Source of the DNA: Prochlorococcus marinus XMU1406 | Lineage (GTDB): Bacteria; Cyanobacteriota; Cyanobacteriia; PCC-6307; Cyanobiaceae | Direction of reading: 5' to 3' | Assembly (NCBI RefSeq): GCF_017696055.1 | Contig: NZ_JAAORG010000001.1 | Coordinates: forward strand, 496,001 to 560,000 | Length of the DNA stretch: 64,000 nucleotides | Shown here: positions 45,288 to 55,871 of the stretch, one piece after another | Position numbering within the stretch: the first letter of the stretch is position 1 | Layout: the number at the start of each line of letters is the position of its first letter | Translations under genes and position numbers: made by a program | Notes under the pieces: generated by a model | The model's database searches: none | The model's input: only the letters and a program-made list of their open reading frames with translations | Told to the model about the DNA's origin: nothing

Positions 45288-47367
45288 CGCCAGATAGACC
45301 CAAGTGCCTTATTAATGAATCTGTTTGTGGCTCTCTCCCCCTGAAAAGTTTAAATATTTCTAATGGAGGTAAGCTTCCACCCAGACTAAGTATTGTATCT
45401 TTAAATTTCTTACCTATTAACTTTAAATCTTCAGAGTTTTCTAGATCAGCTTCTTCGAACATTGAAAACGCATCAGCACTTAGAACTTCAGCCCATTTAT
45501 ATGAGTAATATCCTGCAGAATATCCGCCTGCAAATATATGACTAAAACAACAAAGAAATTGATCTTCTTGAATTGGTTCAATAACAGTAGTTTGTTTTGC
45601 AATTTCTCTTCTTATTTCATCTGGTGTTTTACCTTCGTTGTTATCAATAGTACTATGTAATCTGAGGTCTGTTAGCGCGAAATGTAGTTGCCTAAGAGTA
45701 GCCATACCACAATTAAAAGTTCTATTCTTTAGGAGCTTTTCAAAATTTTCGTCGGATAATTTTTCCCCTGTTTTATAGTGCTTAGCAATATTCAAAAGTG
45801 TGTTTTTATGGAAACACCAGTTTTCCATGAATTGACTTGGAAGTTCGACTGCATCCCATTCAACATTATTGATACCAGCTGCTTGAGGAAGGTTTACAGT
45901 AGTAAGCATGTGTTGGAGACCATGACCAAATTCATGGAACAGTGTCTGAACTTCTTCAAAACTCATCAAACTTGGTTTGTCTTTTGATGGGGGAGTCTGG
46001 TTACAAACAAGATAGGCTACAGGGAGAGTCTTTTTACCGATATTATTTTTATTCAAACATTCATCCATCCAAGCTCCTCCTCTCTTTGATTCAGGTCGAG
46101 AATATGGGTCGAGGTAAAAAGATGCTATTTTGTTATTTTCTTTATTGAGGATATTAAAAAACAAAACATCATCATTCCACAAAGGAGCCTCATCAGTTGC
46201 CTCTACCACTTTAATTTCAAAAAGCTTTTCGCTTAATTTAAATAAACCTTTCAAAACATCATTTAGTGGGAACCAAGGTCTCAAAGACTCTTGATCCAAA
46301 TTAAACTTTTCCTTTCTAAGAAGTTCTGACCAATAACTAATATCCCATGGCTCAATATTCTGTGATTTTGGAAATCCATTGGCTTTAGAAAACTTATCAA
46401 GCGTTTCTAATTCAATTTTTGCGGTTTTGAATGCTGGTTCTCTCAATTCCTCTAAAAGGTTTTCAACATTTTTAATTTCTTTCGCCATTTTCGTTGACAA
46501 ACTTAATTCAGCCCAACTTTTATAACCGAGAAGATCAGCCTGTTTAGTTCTAAGAGATAATATCTCTTCGATGATTTGAGAATTATTTTTTTCTCCTTGA
46601 GACGCTCTACTAACGAAAGCCTTATAAAGTTTCTCTCTAAGGTTACGGTCGTTGGCATATGTCATAAATGAAGTGTAGGTTGGTATATCTAGACTTAATT
46701 TCCAAGGACCATTTTTAATATCAACTTCTTCGTCTTTTTTTAAGTGATTGTGTGCAGAAATTGCCATCAATTCAAGTACTCGTTCAGGAAGACCTTCAAC
46801 TTCAGATTTTTTATTTAGTATCAAAAACCATTTATTAGTGGCATCTAGAACATTGTTGCTGAAATCTGTTGATAGCTTTCCAAGTTTTTCTGAAATTTTG
46901 TTGAAATTTTCTTGATCATTTTTTTGTAGTGAGATTCCTCTATGTTGCATCTCAAGAATTTCTTTATCTAAAATTCTGTTTCTGATTTGATCAAAATTGT
47001 TTGTTTCTTTAAGCTTGACTAAAGAATTGTAAATTATTTTACTTTGTCCGAATTTATTACTCAAGCTAATAATCTCGGGAAGAAATTTTGAATAAATATC
47101 TCTAAGACTTTCAGAATTATTTACAGCATTTAGATGACTTATTACTCCCCAACTCCATCTAAGAATTTCATTGAATTCATTTAACGGATTTATTACCTTA
47201 TCCCAATTTAAATTATTTTGAATCAAATAATTAGATAAATTTTTCTCAATGTTTTTAAAATCTCCGGCTAATTTTTCTAGTACTACTGGAAATTGGTTAC
47301 TGATGTTTTCGGGAGTAAATTTTTTAAATTCTGGTAATTCTCCATATCTAAAAATTGATGTATCCAT
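45280..47367 (-). CDS. prlC: Oligopeptidase A (M3 metallopeptidase)
   Basis: PrlC degrades short peptides, including cleaved signal peptides. The 695-residue enzyme has the zinc motif HEFGH (around 475, in LFHEFGHGLQHML) and the third ligand Glu in GINNVEWDAVELPSQFMENW. The helical N-terminal half and C-terminal YKWAEVLSADAF are usual for the family. It lies 13 bases downstream of ndhD on the same strand. Confidence 0.96.
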   Translation of the reverse strand: MDTSIFRYGELPEFKKFTPENISNQFPVVLEKLAGDFKNIEKNLSNYLIQNNLNWDKVINPLNEFNEILRWSWGVISHLNAVNNSESLRDIYSKFLPEIISLSNKFGQSKIIYNSLVKLKETNNFDQIRNRILDKEILEMQHRGISLQKNDQENFNKISEKLGKLSTDFSNNVLDATNKWFLILNKKSEVEGLPERVLELMAISAHNHLKKDEEVDIKNGPWKLSLDIPTYTSFMTYANDRNLREKLYKAFVSRASQGEKNNSQIIEEILSLRTKQADLLGYKSWAELSLSTKMAKEIKNVENLLEELREPAFKTAKIELETLDKFSKANGFPKSQNIEPWDISYWSELLRKEKFNLDQESLRPWFPLNDVLKGLFKLSEKLFEIKVVEATDEAPLWNDDVLFFNILNKENNKIASFYLDPYSRPESKRGGAWMDECLNKNNIGKKTLPVAYLVCNQTPPSKDKPSLMSFEEVQTLFHEFGHGLQHMLTTVNLPQAAGINNVEWDAVELPSQFMENWCFHKNTLLNIAKHYKTGEKLSDENFEKLLKNRTFNCGMATLRQLHFALTDLRLHSTIDNNEGKTPDEIRREIAKQTTVIEPIQEDQFLCCFSHIFAGGYSAGYYSYKWAEVLSADAFSMFEEADLENSEDLKLIGKKFKDTILSLGGSLPPLEIFKLFRGREPQTDSLIRHLGLSGAT

Positions 47368-47380
47368 TTATCAAAGCAAT

Positions 47381-48922
47381 TTAATTAACAAAAGTTGGAA
47401 TTAATCCTACTAATTTAGCTAAAGTAAGTTGCTGACTGAGAGCATTGGTTGAAGATTCGTATAAATTTATGGCGATTTTTGGCCAAAAACCTATCACTAA
47501 AGTAGGCAACAACAAACTGAAACCAATTGTCAATTCTCTACCACTCATCTCTTTAACAGTAGCAAGTGCAGGAATTCTAGGGCCAAAGAATACTCTTCTA
47601 CACATTGAAAGTAAATATATTGGAGTAAGGACCAGACCAATAGCTGCAATAAGAATCGTGATTGATCTAAAAAGAGAGCTGAATCCTTCTTGACTAGTGA
47701 TACCTAAAAACACAGTTATTTCACTAATAAAACCGCTCATCCCAGGTAATGCTAGAGAGGCTAAAGAGCTCGCCAAGAAAAAAGCAAAAGTTATTGGCAA
47801 GACCTTTGCTAAACCCCCCATATTTGGGATGGATAAAGTATTTGTTCTTTCATAGAATGAACCAGTAACAAAAAACATAGCTGCTGCGATAAGCCCGTGG
47901 CTTATCATTTGGAGCATTGCTCCACTAATCCCTAGAGCATCCACTGCTCCAATTCCTAATAGGACAAAACCCATATGACTCACTGAGCTGCATGCAATTC
48001 TCCTTTTGACATTATCTTGAGCAAATGCATTAAGTGCTCCGTAAATTATATTAATAATTCCAAGAATAATTAGTGCAGGTGCAATTTGTAGATGTACTTC
48101 AGGTAGTATTTGAACATTGAATCTTAGGAGAGCGTAGCCTCCCATTTTTAAAAGTATTCCAGCGAGTAACATTGAAACTGGCGCATTAGCCTCTCCATGT
48201 GCATCAGGTAACCAAGTATGTAATGGAAAGATTGGAAGTTTTACTCCAAAACCAATTAGAAATCCCAGGTAAGATAACAATGCTAGGCTACCTGACACGT
48301 GTTTATTAGTTAAATCGGTGATATTTAAAGTAAAGGTATCGCCACTCAAGGCAAGTGCTAACCCACTTATGAGGATTAATAAAGAAGCTAAAGCTGTATA
48401 AAGAATAAATTTAGTAGCTGCATATAATTTCTTTTTTCCTCCCCAAATTGCAATAAGAAGATATACCGGAACTAATTCAAGTTCCCAGGCCAAGAAAAAT
48501 AATAGGAAATCCTGAGAAAGGAAAACTAGTGCCTGTGCTGATGCTTGGACTAATAAAAGAGCAAAATATAAATTAGATTTTTTCTTAATTTTCCAACTTG
48601 CGGCAGCTGATAAAAATGTAATTAACCCGCTCAAAGCCACTAATGGAGCAGATAACCCATCAACTCCTAAAGACCACTCTAAGCCTATTGAAGGTAACCA
48701 TGACGCTCTTTCTATAAGTTGCAAAGAGCTATCTGTAGTATTAAATTTTTGGAAAAGTACGCCGATTATTAGTATGAAATCTATAAATAAAAAACTTAAT
48801 GAGATATTTCTAGGGAGTGTATTATCTTCTCCTTCCTTTGAACTTAAGAAAGGCATTATTAATGCCCCAACTAGAGGCAGAAAAACAATAGATGATAGCC
48901 AAGGAAAAGATTCTAGATTCAT
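47381..48922 (-). CDS. ndhD: NDH-1 subunit 4 (NdhD)
   Basis: NdhD is a proton-pumping membrane subunit of the NDH-1 complex. The 513-residue protein has about 14 helices. Family motifs include [19 protein letters not shown] (Glu at about 144) and [40 protein letters not shown] with the channel lysine (about 229-268). Cyanobacteria have several NdhD paralogues; which one this is, respiratory/cyclic (D1/D2) or CO2-uptake (D3/D4), is not settled here. The D1/D2 type is more likely. A short hairpin lies 9 bases upstream of the start. Confidence 0.95.
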   Translation of the reverse strand: MNLESFPWLSSIVFLPLVGALIMPFLSSKEGEDNTLPRNISLSFLFIDFILIIGVLFQKFNTTDSSLQLIERASWLPSIGLEWSLGVDGLSAPLVALSGLITFLSAAASWKIKKKSNLYFALLLVQASAQALVFLSQDFLLFFLAWELELVPVYLLIAIWGGKKKLYAATKFILYTALASLLILISGLALALSGDTFTLNITDLTNKHVSGSLALLSYLGFLIGFGVKLPIFPLHTWLPDAHGEANAPVSMLLAGILLKMGGYALLRFNVQILPEVHLQIAPALIILGIINIIYGALNAFAQDNVKRRIACSSVSHMGFVLLGIGAVDALGISGAMLQMISHGLIAAAMFFVTGSFYERTNTLSIPNMGGLAKVLPITFAFFLASSLASLALPGMSGFISEITVFLGITSQEGFSSLFRSITILIAAIGLVLTPIYLLSMCRRVFFGPRIPALATVKEMSGRELTIGFSLLLPTLVIGFWPKIAINLYESSTNALSQQLTLAKLVGLIPTFVN

Positions 48923-48931
48923 TTATGGAAT

Positions 48932-48948
48932 GAATAATTTTTTTATTC
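48932..48948 (-). promoter_or_regulatory. Stem-loop upstream of ndhD
   Basis: GAATAA (48932-48937) pairs with TTATTC (48943-48948) around five Ts. It ends 9 bases before the ndhD start codon. The stem is only 6 bp and AT-rich, so it is a weak candidate. Confidence 0.25.
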
Positions 48949-49001
48949 TAGTTGAAGTTGTACTAGCTTGAGACTATAACATTAAAAATGTCTAAGTAAA
49001 A

Positions 49002-49949
49002 CTACTTACCAGAGATATTGCTAAATTGACTTCCTTTTGTTTGAACATTTAAGAATGGTGCTCTGCTAGCTACACCTACCTTCTCCCATGCTTTTACCAT
49101 GGCTTGACTAACGATTTTACCATTTTCTTTTTTACACAAAGCTAGGATACTTGGTCCAGCGCCACTAATTGCGCATCCTAGAGCACCTGCATCTAGTGCG
49201 GCATCTTTGACTTCTAGTCCGCCTTTGATAAGTTTCCATCTGTAGGGTTCATGTAATTTATCAAACATTCCCTCTTTTATTAATTCTTCATTTCCTGCTT
49301 TTAAGCCATTTAGTAACAAAGTAAGTGCCCCCATATTTGTTACTGCGTCGGATATTAGTACATTTTTGGGCATAACTTTTCTTGCTTCACTTGTGCTTAG
49401 ACGAATAGCAGGTATTGCAACAACAGCTTTAATGGAATCGTGCCAATCACATCTAATGATTCTCCATCTTTGAGAAGACGACCTGGCAGTCAAACAGAGC
49501 CCGCCTAGGAGGGAGGGAACTACATTATCAGGATGACCTTCTATATCAATGGCAAGTTCAAGGAGTTTTTCTTTAGACAATGGCGAGTTCATTATTGCAT
49601 TTGCTCCGATTAGTCCAGCAACTATTGCTGTAGCACTACTTCCAAGACCGCGTGCAGGCGGCACTGCCAACTTAACTCTTGCTTCAAGTGCAAAAGGGTC
49701 CATATTGGCGTTCTCCCATACTTTCTGAGCCGCTCTAAAAACTAAATTTTCAGGTCCTCCTCTTAAATGATTACCATCTGCACTCTCCATTATTAAATCA
49801 AATCTATCTCCACCACCTTCTATTCTTGTAAAAATAAACTCATTATATAAATCTAATGCTGCTCCAAGGCAGTCAAAACCAGGACCTAAATTGGCAGTTG
49901 TGGAAGGGACTGTTACTTTTATTTTTTTACCTACTTCAGGAATATACAT
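49002..49949 (-). CDS. thrB: Homoserine kinase
   Basis: ThrB phosphorylates homoserine for threonine synthesis. The 315-residue GHMP kinase has the substrate segment VPSTTANLGPGFDCLGAAL (about 14-32), the ATP loop PPARGLGSSATAIVAGL (about 96-112) and the C-terminal ALGCAISGAGPSILAL. It lies 3 bases after glk on the same strand, in a run glk-thrB; thrS and trpS lie upstream. Confidence 0.96.
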   Translation of the reverse strand: MYIPEVGKKIKVTVPSTTANLGPGFDCLGAALDLYNEFIFTRIEGGGDRFDLIMESADGNHLRGGPENLVFRAAQKVWENANMDPFALEARVKLAVPPARGLGSSATAIVAGLIGANAIMNSPLSKEKLLELAIDIEGHPDNVVPSLLGGLCLTARSSSQRWRIIRCDWHDSIKAVVAIPAIRLSTSEARKVMPKNVLISDAVTNMGALTLLLNGLKAGNEELIKEGMFDKLHEPYRWKLIKGGLEVKDAALDAGALGCAISGAGPSILALCKKENGKIVSQAMVKAWEKVGVASRAPFLNVQTKGSQFSNISGK

Positions 49950-49952
49950 TTT

Positions 49953-50990
49953 TTACTTAGTTTTTAAAAGCATTTTTGCTCTGCAGGCTGCACTAAAAAG
50001 TCCAAACTCTTCATCTAAAATTACTTTCAGAGGTATAGTTCTAAGAATATCTTTTAATCTTCCTTTATCAAAAAATTGTTTCATAAATAAATCCGATTTA
50101 AAGTTTTTGAAATGTTTTGGTGCAGTTCCTCCGGAAATCCATAACCCACCAAAACACAATTCTTGAATAGCAATATCGCCCAATAAAGAGGCATAAGCGC
50201 CTAACCAAATCCTTTCAACTTCAATCATTAGCTGATCCCCTTCTTTAGAAAGGTTGCAAATTTTTTGGGGCAGCTCTTTTCTCAAACTATCAGAAATTTT
50301 AATTTCTCTAAAAAATTTTTGTAGAGGATGGTTTTTGGCATCAGATTTGCTAAGTCTCCATTCAGCAATTCTTGATAAACCATTGCCGCTAATAATCCTT
50401 TCACAAGATATCCTCTCAATCTTTAAAGAATTTTTGAGCCAAGTCTTTAAGTCCCACTCTAATTCTGACTTTGGAGAGTATTCAACGTGCCCCCCTTCGC
50501 TGGCTAAAACTTTTACTTTATTTCCTGATATAAGACCTCTTGCAATGCCCAAACCAGTACCGGATCCAACAATGGCATGCAAATCATTGTTAGTACCTTC
50601 AGATTGTGATCCATTCTGAATAGTTGAATATTGATTTTTTTTTAAGAAAGGAATTCCATAAATTTGTACTGCAAAATCATTTATTAGCTCGCATTGTTCA
50701 AATTTAAATTTATTTTTTAATTTATTTCCTGAAATATTCCATGACAAGTTCATGATTTTTGCGTTGTTATTAGATAAAGGACCAGCTACAGCGAAACATG
50801 CAGAAGAAGGATGAGCAAAATTTTTGCATTCATTTTTGAGAAAATCTTCTAGGATCAGTTCAAAAGAATCCCAATCAGAAGATATATATTTCTTCTTGAA
50901 TAACAATTTAGGCGAATTATCGTTTATTACTCTTTCGAATATTCCCAGTAGAACCTTGGTCCCTCCTAAATCACAAGCCAGAAAATTCAT
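49953..50990 (-). CDS. glk: Glucokinase
   Basis: Glk phosphorylates glucose with ATP, feeding glycolysis or the oxidative pentose phosphate pathway at night. The 345-residue protein belongs to the Glk family. It has the phosphate loop LACDLGGTKVLLGIFE (about 4-19), the glucose-contacting NLSWNISG and INDFAVQIYG, and GSGTGLGIARGL (about 142-153). It lies 10 bases after thrS and 3 bases before thrB in a compact operon. Confidence 0.93.
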   Translation of the reverse strand: MNFLACDLGGTKVLLGIFERVINDNSPKLLFKKKYISSDWDSFELILEDFLKNECKNFAHPSSACFAVAGPLSNNNAKIMNLSWNISGNKLKNKFKFEQCELINDFAVQIYGIPFLKKNQYSTIQNGSQSEGTNNDLHAIVGSGTGLGIARGLISGNKVKVLASEGGHVEYSPKSELEWDLKTWLKNSLKIERISCERIISGNGLSRIAEWRLSKSDAKNHPLQKFFREIKISDSLRKELPQKICNLSKEGDQLMIEVERIWLGAYASLLGDIAIQELCFGGLWISGGTAPKHFKNFKSDLFMKQFFDKGRLKDILRTIPLKVILDEEFGLFSAACRAKMLLKTK

Positions 50991-51000
50991 CTATTAAAAA

Positions 51001-52917
51001 TTATTCTGTTCTCCCTTTTTTTTCTATTAATTCATCCATTAATTTGTATAGATTAGGTAGGTCAAAAATTCCTAAATTTGTTCCATCCAAAGCTCTTAAT
51101 GCGACTGAATCAATTTCCTCTTCTTTATCTCCAATAACTGCAATTAAAGGAACTCTCCCGAGAGTTGCCTCTCTTATTTTATATCCTATTTTTTCATTCC
51201 TAACATCAACTTTTGATCGGTAACCATTATTATTTATTAATTCATTAAACTTTAAACACTTTTGAATATTTCTATCAGTAATGCTCAATAAAATTATTTG
51301 ATTAGGCGCAAGCCAAATTGGGAATTTTGCCTCATATTGTTCAATTAAGATTCCGATAAATCTCTCAAATGATCCTAAAATTGCTCTATGAAGCATAACT
51401 GGATTTCTTTTCTCATTATCAATATCTACATAAGTTGCATCCAATCTAATAGGCATTGAGAAATCAACCTGAATAGTACCGCATTGCCAAACTCTATTAA
51501 GACAATCTTTTAAGGAGAATTCTATTTTGGGACCATAAAAAGCCCCCTCGCCTGGTTGCAGTTCCCATTTTAGGTTCTTATTATCGAGAGCTTTGGTAAG
51601 AGCCTCCTCTGATTTATCCCAAATCTCTTCACTACCTACCCTTTTTTCAGGACGGGTTGATAATTTGATAATAATTTCATCAAAACCAAAAGTTTTATAA
51701 ACCTCGAAAACAAGATCTATAAAAGTTGATACTTCTTCTTGAATTTGCTCTTCTGTGCAGAATATGTGCGCATCATCTTGAGTAAAGTTTCTTACTCTCA
51801 TTAAGCCGTGTAGTGCACCAGAGGGCTCATTTCTGTGACAAGAACCAAATTCAGCAAGACGAATAGGTAAATCCTTATAACTTTTTAAACCTTGATTAAA
51901 TACTTGAATATGGCATGGACAATTCATTGGTTTAATTGCATAAGTTCGATTTTCTGATGCAGTAGTGAACATATCGTCTCTAAACTTTTCCCAATGACCG
52001 GATTTTTCCCAAAGAGATTTATCAACAGCTTGTGGGGTTTTAATTTCTAAATAATCATTTTTTTTGAGTATTTCTCTTATGTACTTTTCCAGTACTTGGT
52101 AGATTGTCCATCCATTTGGATGCCAAAAAATCATTCCTGGAGATTCTTCTTGTATATGAAATAGTGAATGTTTTTTACCAAGTTTTCTATGATCCCTTTT
52201 TTCCGCTTCTTCAATTCTTGTTAAGTAGTCATTGAGTTCTTTTTCTTTTGCCCATGCAGTTCCATATATTCTCTGTAATGATTCATTCTCACTATTCCCT
52301 CTCCAGTATGAACCTGATAATTTAAGTAATTTAAAGTGTCTCAAATGTCTAGTATTGGGCACGTGAGGCCCTCTGCACATATCTATATATTCTTCGTGTT
52401 TGTATAAATTGATGAGACCTTTTTCAGGAATTTCTTCAATTATTCGTAATTTAAAAGTCTCATCTCTTTCTTTAAAAGCTTTAGTTGCCTCTTCTTTAGA
52501 AACTTGTAAAATTTCAACGTCATAGTTTGTTTTTATTAATTTATTAATTCTATTTTCGATTTTTATTAAATCTTCAGGAGTAAATCTATATTCAGAAAAA
52601 ATATCGTAATAAAATCCATCTTCAATTACAGGCCCAATCGCCATTTTAATATCAGAATAAATTTGTTTAACTGCATGACCAATAAGGTGAGCAAAGGAAT
52701 GTCTTATTATTTCAATTCCTTCTTTATCTTTTGATGTAATGATTACAACTTCGGAATCTTCATTTATAGGAATAGTTGCATCAAGAAGAACATCATTTAC
52801 TTTCCCAGCAATTGTTGCTTTAGCTAAGCCAGCGCCTATACTCTGGGCAATTTCTAGAATAGTTACAGATTTTTCGAAAACCTTTTTTGAACCATCAGGT
52901 AAGGTAATTACTGGCAT
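51001..52917 (-). CDS. thrS: Threonyl-tRNA synthetase
   Basis: ThrS charges tRNA-Thr. The 638-residue enzyme has the N-terminal TGS domain (1-60) and the editing domain with [11 protein letters not shown] and the [10 protein letters not shown] zinc site. The class II core carries motif 2 ([34 protein letters not shown]) and motif 3 ([21 protein letters not shown]). The anticodon-binding domain follows. It begins 3 bases after the trpS stop. Editing and aminoacylation sites look intact. Confidence 0.97.
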   Translation of the reverse strand: MPVITLPDGSKKVFEKSVTILEIAQSIGAGLAKATIAGKVNDVLLDATIPINEDSEVVIITSKDKEGIEIIRHSFAHLIGHAVKQIYSDIKMAIGPVIEDGFYYDIFSEYRFTPEDLIKIENRINKLIKTNYDVEILQVSKEEATKAFKERDETFKLRIIEEIPEKGLINLYKHEEYIDMCRGPHVPNTRHLRHFKLLKLSGSYWRGNSENESLQRIYGTAWAKEKELNDYLTRIEEAEKRDHRKLGKKHSLFHIQEESPGMIFWHPNGWTIYQVLEKYIREILKKNDYLEIKTPQAVDKSLWEKSGHWEKFRDDMFTTASENRTYAIKPMNCPCHIQVFNQGLKSYKDLPIRLAEFGSCHRNEPSGALHGLMRVRNFTQDDAHIFCTEEQIQEEVSTFIDLVFEVYKTFGFDEIIIKLSTRPEKRVGSEEIWDKSEEALTKALDNKNLKWELQPGEGAFYGPKIEFSLKDCLNRVWQCGTIQVDFSMPIRLDATYVDIDNEKRNPVMLHRAILGSFERFIGILIEQYEAKFPIWLAPNQIILLSITDRNIQKCLKFNELINNNGYRSKVDVRNEKIGYKIREATLGRVPLIAVIGDKEEEIDSVALRALDGTNLGIFDLPNLYKLMDELIEKKGRTE

Positions 52918-52920
52918 AAT

Positions 52921-53937
52921 TTATTTCTCCATTTCAAAAAATCCCAATTTTGATTTAACTCTTTTTAAAGTTTGATTTGCTAGATCTTCAGCTTTTTCCT
53001 TCCCTTTATCAAGGATTTTATTTAATTGATAGGGATCATTAATTAATAATTTATATTTTTTTTGAATAGGTTCAAGTGATTCAATAAGTTGTTCTGTAAT
53101 TAATTTTTTAAATGTCCCCCATCCAGTCTCCGAGAAATCATTTTCACATTGAGAAATTTCTTTTCCTGATAATATTGAATAAATCATCAAAAGATTTTTA
53201 GATTCTGGTCTCTCAGGGTTGTTAAATTCAATTCCAATAGAACTATCACTTTTTGCTCTTTTTATTTTTTTCGTAATTATTTCAGGAGCATCTAATAAGT
53301 TAATACGACTGCCCTCATTAGGATCACTTTTGCTCATCTTTTTTGAACCATCAATTAAACTCATTATTTTTGATCCGTTCTTCATGATTATTGGTTGAGG
53401 GATTTTTAAAATATTTTTATCCTTACTAAATCTGGCATTAATTCTCTGTTGTGCAATATCTCTGGCAAGTTCAAGATGTTGTTTTTGATCCTCACCTACT
53501 GGTACAAAGTCAGCGTCATATAGAAGAATGTCTGCAGCCATTAGGATCGGATAGTCAAATAATCCAATGGATACATTATTTCCCTGTTGTATGGATTTTT
53601 CTTTGAATTGAATCATTCTTTCCATCCAATTCATTGGGGTCATGCAATTTAATATCCAACAAAGTTCTGAATGTGCAGAAATCTGACTTTGGACAAAAAT
53701 TGAGCATATATTGGGATCTATTCCACAAGCGACGTACAAAGCAGCAGTAGAGATAGTATTCTGAGATAATTCTTTAGGATTATATGAAGCTGTGATTGCG
53801 TGCAAATCAACTACACATAGAAATGTTTCATATTGCTCTTGAAGCGTAACCCAATTATTTATGGCCCCAAGCCAATTCCCAATATGTAAATCACCAGTTG
53901 GTTGCACTCCCGAAAGAATTCTTTTTTTATTTGCCAT
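52921..53937 (-). CDS. trpS: Tryptophanyl-tRNA synthetase
   Basis: TrpS charges tRNA-Trp. The 338-residue class I enzyme has the HIGH-like motif GDLHIGNWLGAI (residues 15-26) and the KMSKS motif (GSKKMSKSDPNEGSRI, about 197-212). AADILLYDADFVPVGEDQKQHLELARDIA is also present. The first 11 bases overlap the end of the Arg/Gly-rich gene upstream, so translation is probably coupled. Confidence 0.97.
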   Translation of the reverse strand: MANKKRILSGVQPTGDLHIGNWLGAINNWVTLQEQYETFLCVVDLHAITASYNPKELSQNTISTAALYVACGIDPNICSIFVQSQISAHSELCWILNCMTPMNWMERMIQFKEKSIQQGNNVSIGLFDYPILMAADILLYDADFVPVGEDQKQHLELARDIAQQRINARFSKDKNILKIPQPIIMKNGSKIMSLIDGSKKMSKSDPNEGSRINLLDAPEIITKKIKRAKSDSSIGIEFNNPERPESKNLLMIYSILSGKEISQCENDFSETGWGTFKKLITEQLIESLEPIQKKYKLLINDPYQLNKILDKGKEKAEDLANQTLKRVKSKLGFFEMEK

Positions 53938-54349
53938 CCTCTTCTACTTCGCTAGATTGGATCTCTTCAGTTGATGTACTTTTTACTGGTCTTGCAAAGG
54001 GGTCAGGAGCTGTTTTTGTCTTTTCTTCATAAGGATTTTGTGATTGTCTATTCGGAGAGGAGTTTTTATTGTTTTTTGCATATTCTTTGATTGATTCAAT
54101 CAATTTCTCGTCTTTGATCATTTCGCTAAGAGTTCTAACAGAGAAACCTAAAACTGCAACGGTAGAACTTAATTGAAAGGTCTCCTGTATTGATTTAACA
54201 GCTTTCATTTCGTTATCACTTAATCTTATGCGAAATCCTCCTCCATCTCTCCTGCCCCCTGGTCTATCTCTGAAATTAGATCTTTCATTATTAGAACGAC
54301 CTCTGTAATTTTCTTGCCCAGGATTATTGCTGAAATTTGAATTAGACAT
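53927..54349 (-). CDS. Arg/Gly-rich protein of unknown function
   Basis: The 140-residue protein has a disordered N terminus (1-40) rich in Arg, Gly and Asn. RGRSNNERSNFRDRPGGRRDGGGFR resembles RGG RNA-binding tracts. A helical middle follows (RLSDNEMKAVKSIQETFQLSSTVAVLGFSVRTLSEMIKDEK, about 42-82), with an acidic, polar tail. The function is unknown. Its last 11 bases overlap trpS on the same strand, and it heads the trpS-thrS-glk-thrB run. RNA or nucleoid binding is inferred from composition only. Confidence 0.75.
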   Translation of the reverse strand: MSNSNFSNNPGQENYRGRSNNERSNFRDRPGGRRDGGGFRIRLSDNEMKAVKSIQETFQLSSTVAVLGFSVRTLSEMIKDEKLIESIKEYAKNNKNSSPNRQSQNPYEEKTKTAPDPFARPVKSTSTEEIQSSEVEEDGK

Positions 54350-54514
54350 CTTGATGTTTCTTAGGTTATTTAAATAGTTTATTAACTTAGCATCTTGTTA
54401 TGCAATAAGTCTTTTTAAATGCCTTAAATTTTTATCTATTGATTAACGACTTATGTAATTTTGCTTTTCTCATTCACAACTTGCATTAAAATAAAATTAG
54501 AGAATTAAAGCATT

Positions 54515-55849
54515 GTGTTTGATATTAGTAAAGACAACCTTTTAAAGGATTTCATAAAGTTTCCAAAAAAAAATCTTCTTATTATTTTATTATTACTAGG
54601 TTTTGGAGAATGGTTTGTCAGTGACTTAATTCATTTTGCAGGAGGCTCAATAGGATTTTTTGCGTTGTGTTTGGGGGGATATTTTTACTTGAAGACTGAT
54701 AAGCCTAAATTTAATGAGCCAAATAGTTTAGATGGTTGGATAAATCTATGTAATGAAGATTTAAATTTTTTTGAAGAACTTGAAGCAACAAATGAATTAG
54801 AGAAACAGAATTCAAAAAGACAAAAAATACTTGAATCTATTCTTAATAGGTGTGAAAAAGAAAAAATAAGTTGTATTGGACCAAAACATTATCAAAGTTG
54901 TCAGTCTGTTTTAAAAAGTTATTTTAAATCAGATAAGTTTGACTTTGATTTATTCGAAAAACTGCCTAAATATAATTCTTCTGAAATTATTCCAGAAGAA
55001 GCTTTGAATAGTGATGCAATCTTGTATTTTATAAACTTGCCTTTGTCGGCAAATGATTTTTTGTGGTTGGAAAAGTTTCCTAAAAATATGCCAATCTGGT
55101 TGGTGGCTTTAACTTCCAACGATATAGACGCCAAAAATCAGATTGAAGACCTAAAGTCCCAAATTTCACATGATTTTATAAATAAAATTATTACTTTTGA
55201 TGTGAATAAGAATGAAATAACAAATATACCTTTTTCTTTAAGGAGGTTTTTCATAAGTTCATCCAAAAATATTGAAAATACAAAAAAAAGGCTCTTGAAA
55301 GAACTTCATGTTGCCTGGCAAACTGAAATTGAAGGTATAAGAAGAATCCAGTTAAAAGGGATACAAAGAAAAAATCAAATTCTTGTAGCGTCAACTGTTT
55401 TCTTATCCCCTATACCCTCAATTGATGTTATGGCAATGACAGTACTAAATTCTTTAATGATTAAGGAAATTAAGTCTATATGGGGATGTAATTGGTCTCC
55501 TGAAATTTTAGATAAGGTATCTAAAGAGATTTTAAAGACTGCAATCGCTCAGGGAGTTATTGAATGGAGTGGACAGACTTTAATTGGCATAACAAAATTA
55601 CATGGCCCAAATTGGCTTGTCTCTGGAACATTTCAGGCTGTTAGTGCTGCTTACTTAACAAGAGTAGTATCCAGTTCTTTGGCTGATTTTATGGCAATAA
55701 CAAAAGGAGTAGAAGAACCTGATTTGGATTTTATAAAGAAAAATTCTGAGAAAATTGTTGAAAAAGCTTTTGAAAAAGAAAAAATAAATTGGAAAGGATT
55801 TATTTCTGATATTAGAAAACCACTTATGAAACTATCTTTTGGTTCTTAA
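54515..55849 (+). CDS. DUF697 membrane protein
   Basis: The 444-residue protein starts at GTG and has two N-terminal membrane helices (about 18-55). The central region is soluble and lacks P-loop motifs. The C-terminal DUF697 domain (about 275-420) is of the type found in the YcjF and EngA-like GTPase-associated families: IRRIQLKGIQRKNQILVAS, PIPSIDVMAMTVLNSLMIKEI, and QAVSAAYLTRVVSSSLADF. The role is unknown. It is divergent from the Arg/Gly-rich gene across 165 bases. The manganese transporter genes start 22 bases downstream. Confidence 0.82.
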   Translation: MFDISKDNLLKDFIKFPKKNLLIILLLLGFGEWFVSDLIHFAGGSIGFFALCLGGYFYLKTDKPKFNEPNSLDGWINLCNEDLNFFEELEATNELEKQNSKRQKILESILNRCEKEKISCIGPKHYQSCQSVLKSYFKSDKFDFDLFEKLPKYNSSEIIPEEALNSDAILYFINLPLSANDFLWLEKFPKNMPIWLVALTSNDIDAKNQIEDLKSQISHDFINKIITFDVNKNEITNIPFSLRRFFISSSKNIENTKKRLLKELHVAWQTEIEGIRRIQLKGIQRKNQILVASTVFLSPIPSIDVMAMTVLNSLMIKEIKSIWGCNWSPEILDKVSKEILKTAIAQGVIEWSGQTLIGITKLHGPNWLVSGTFQAVSAAYLTRVVSSSLADFMAITKGVEEPDLDFIKKNSEKIVEKAFEKEKINWKGFISDIRKPLMKLSFGS

Positions 55850-55871
55850 TCTCAATAATAAATATTAAAGT

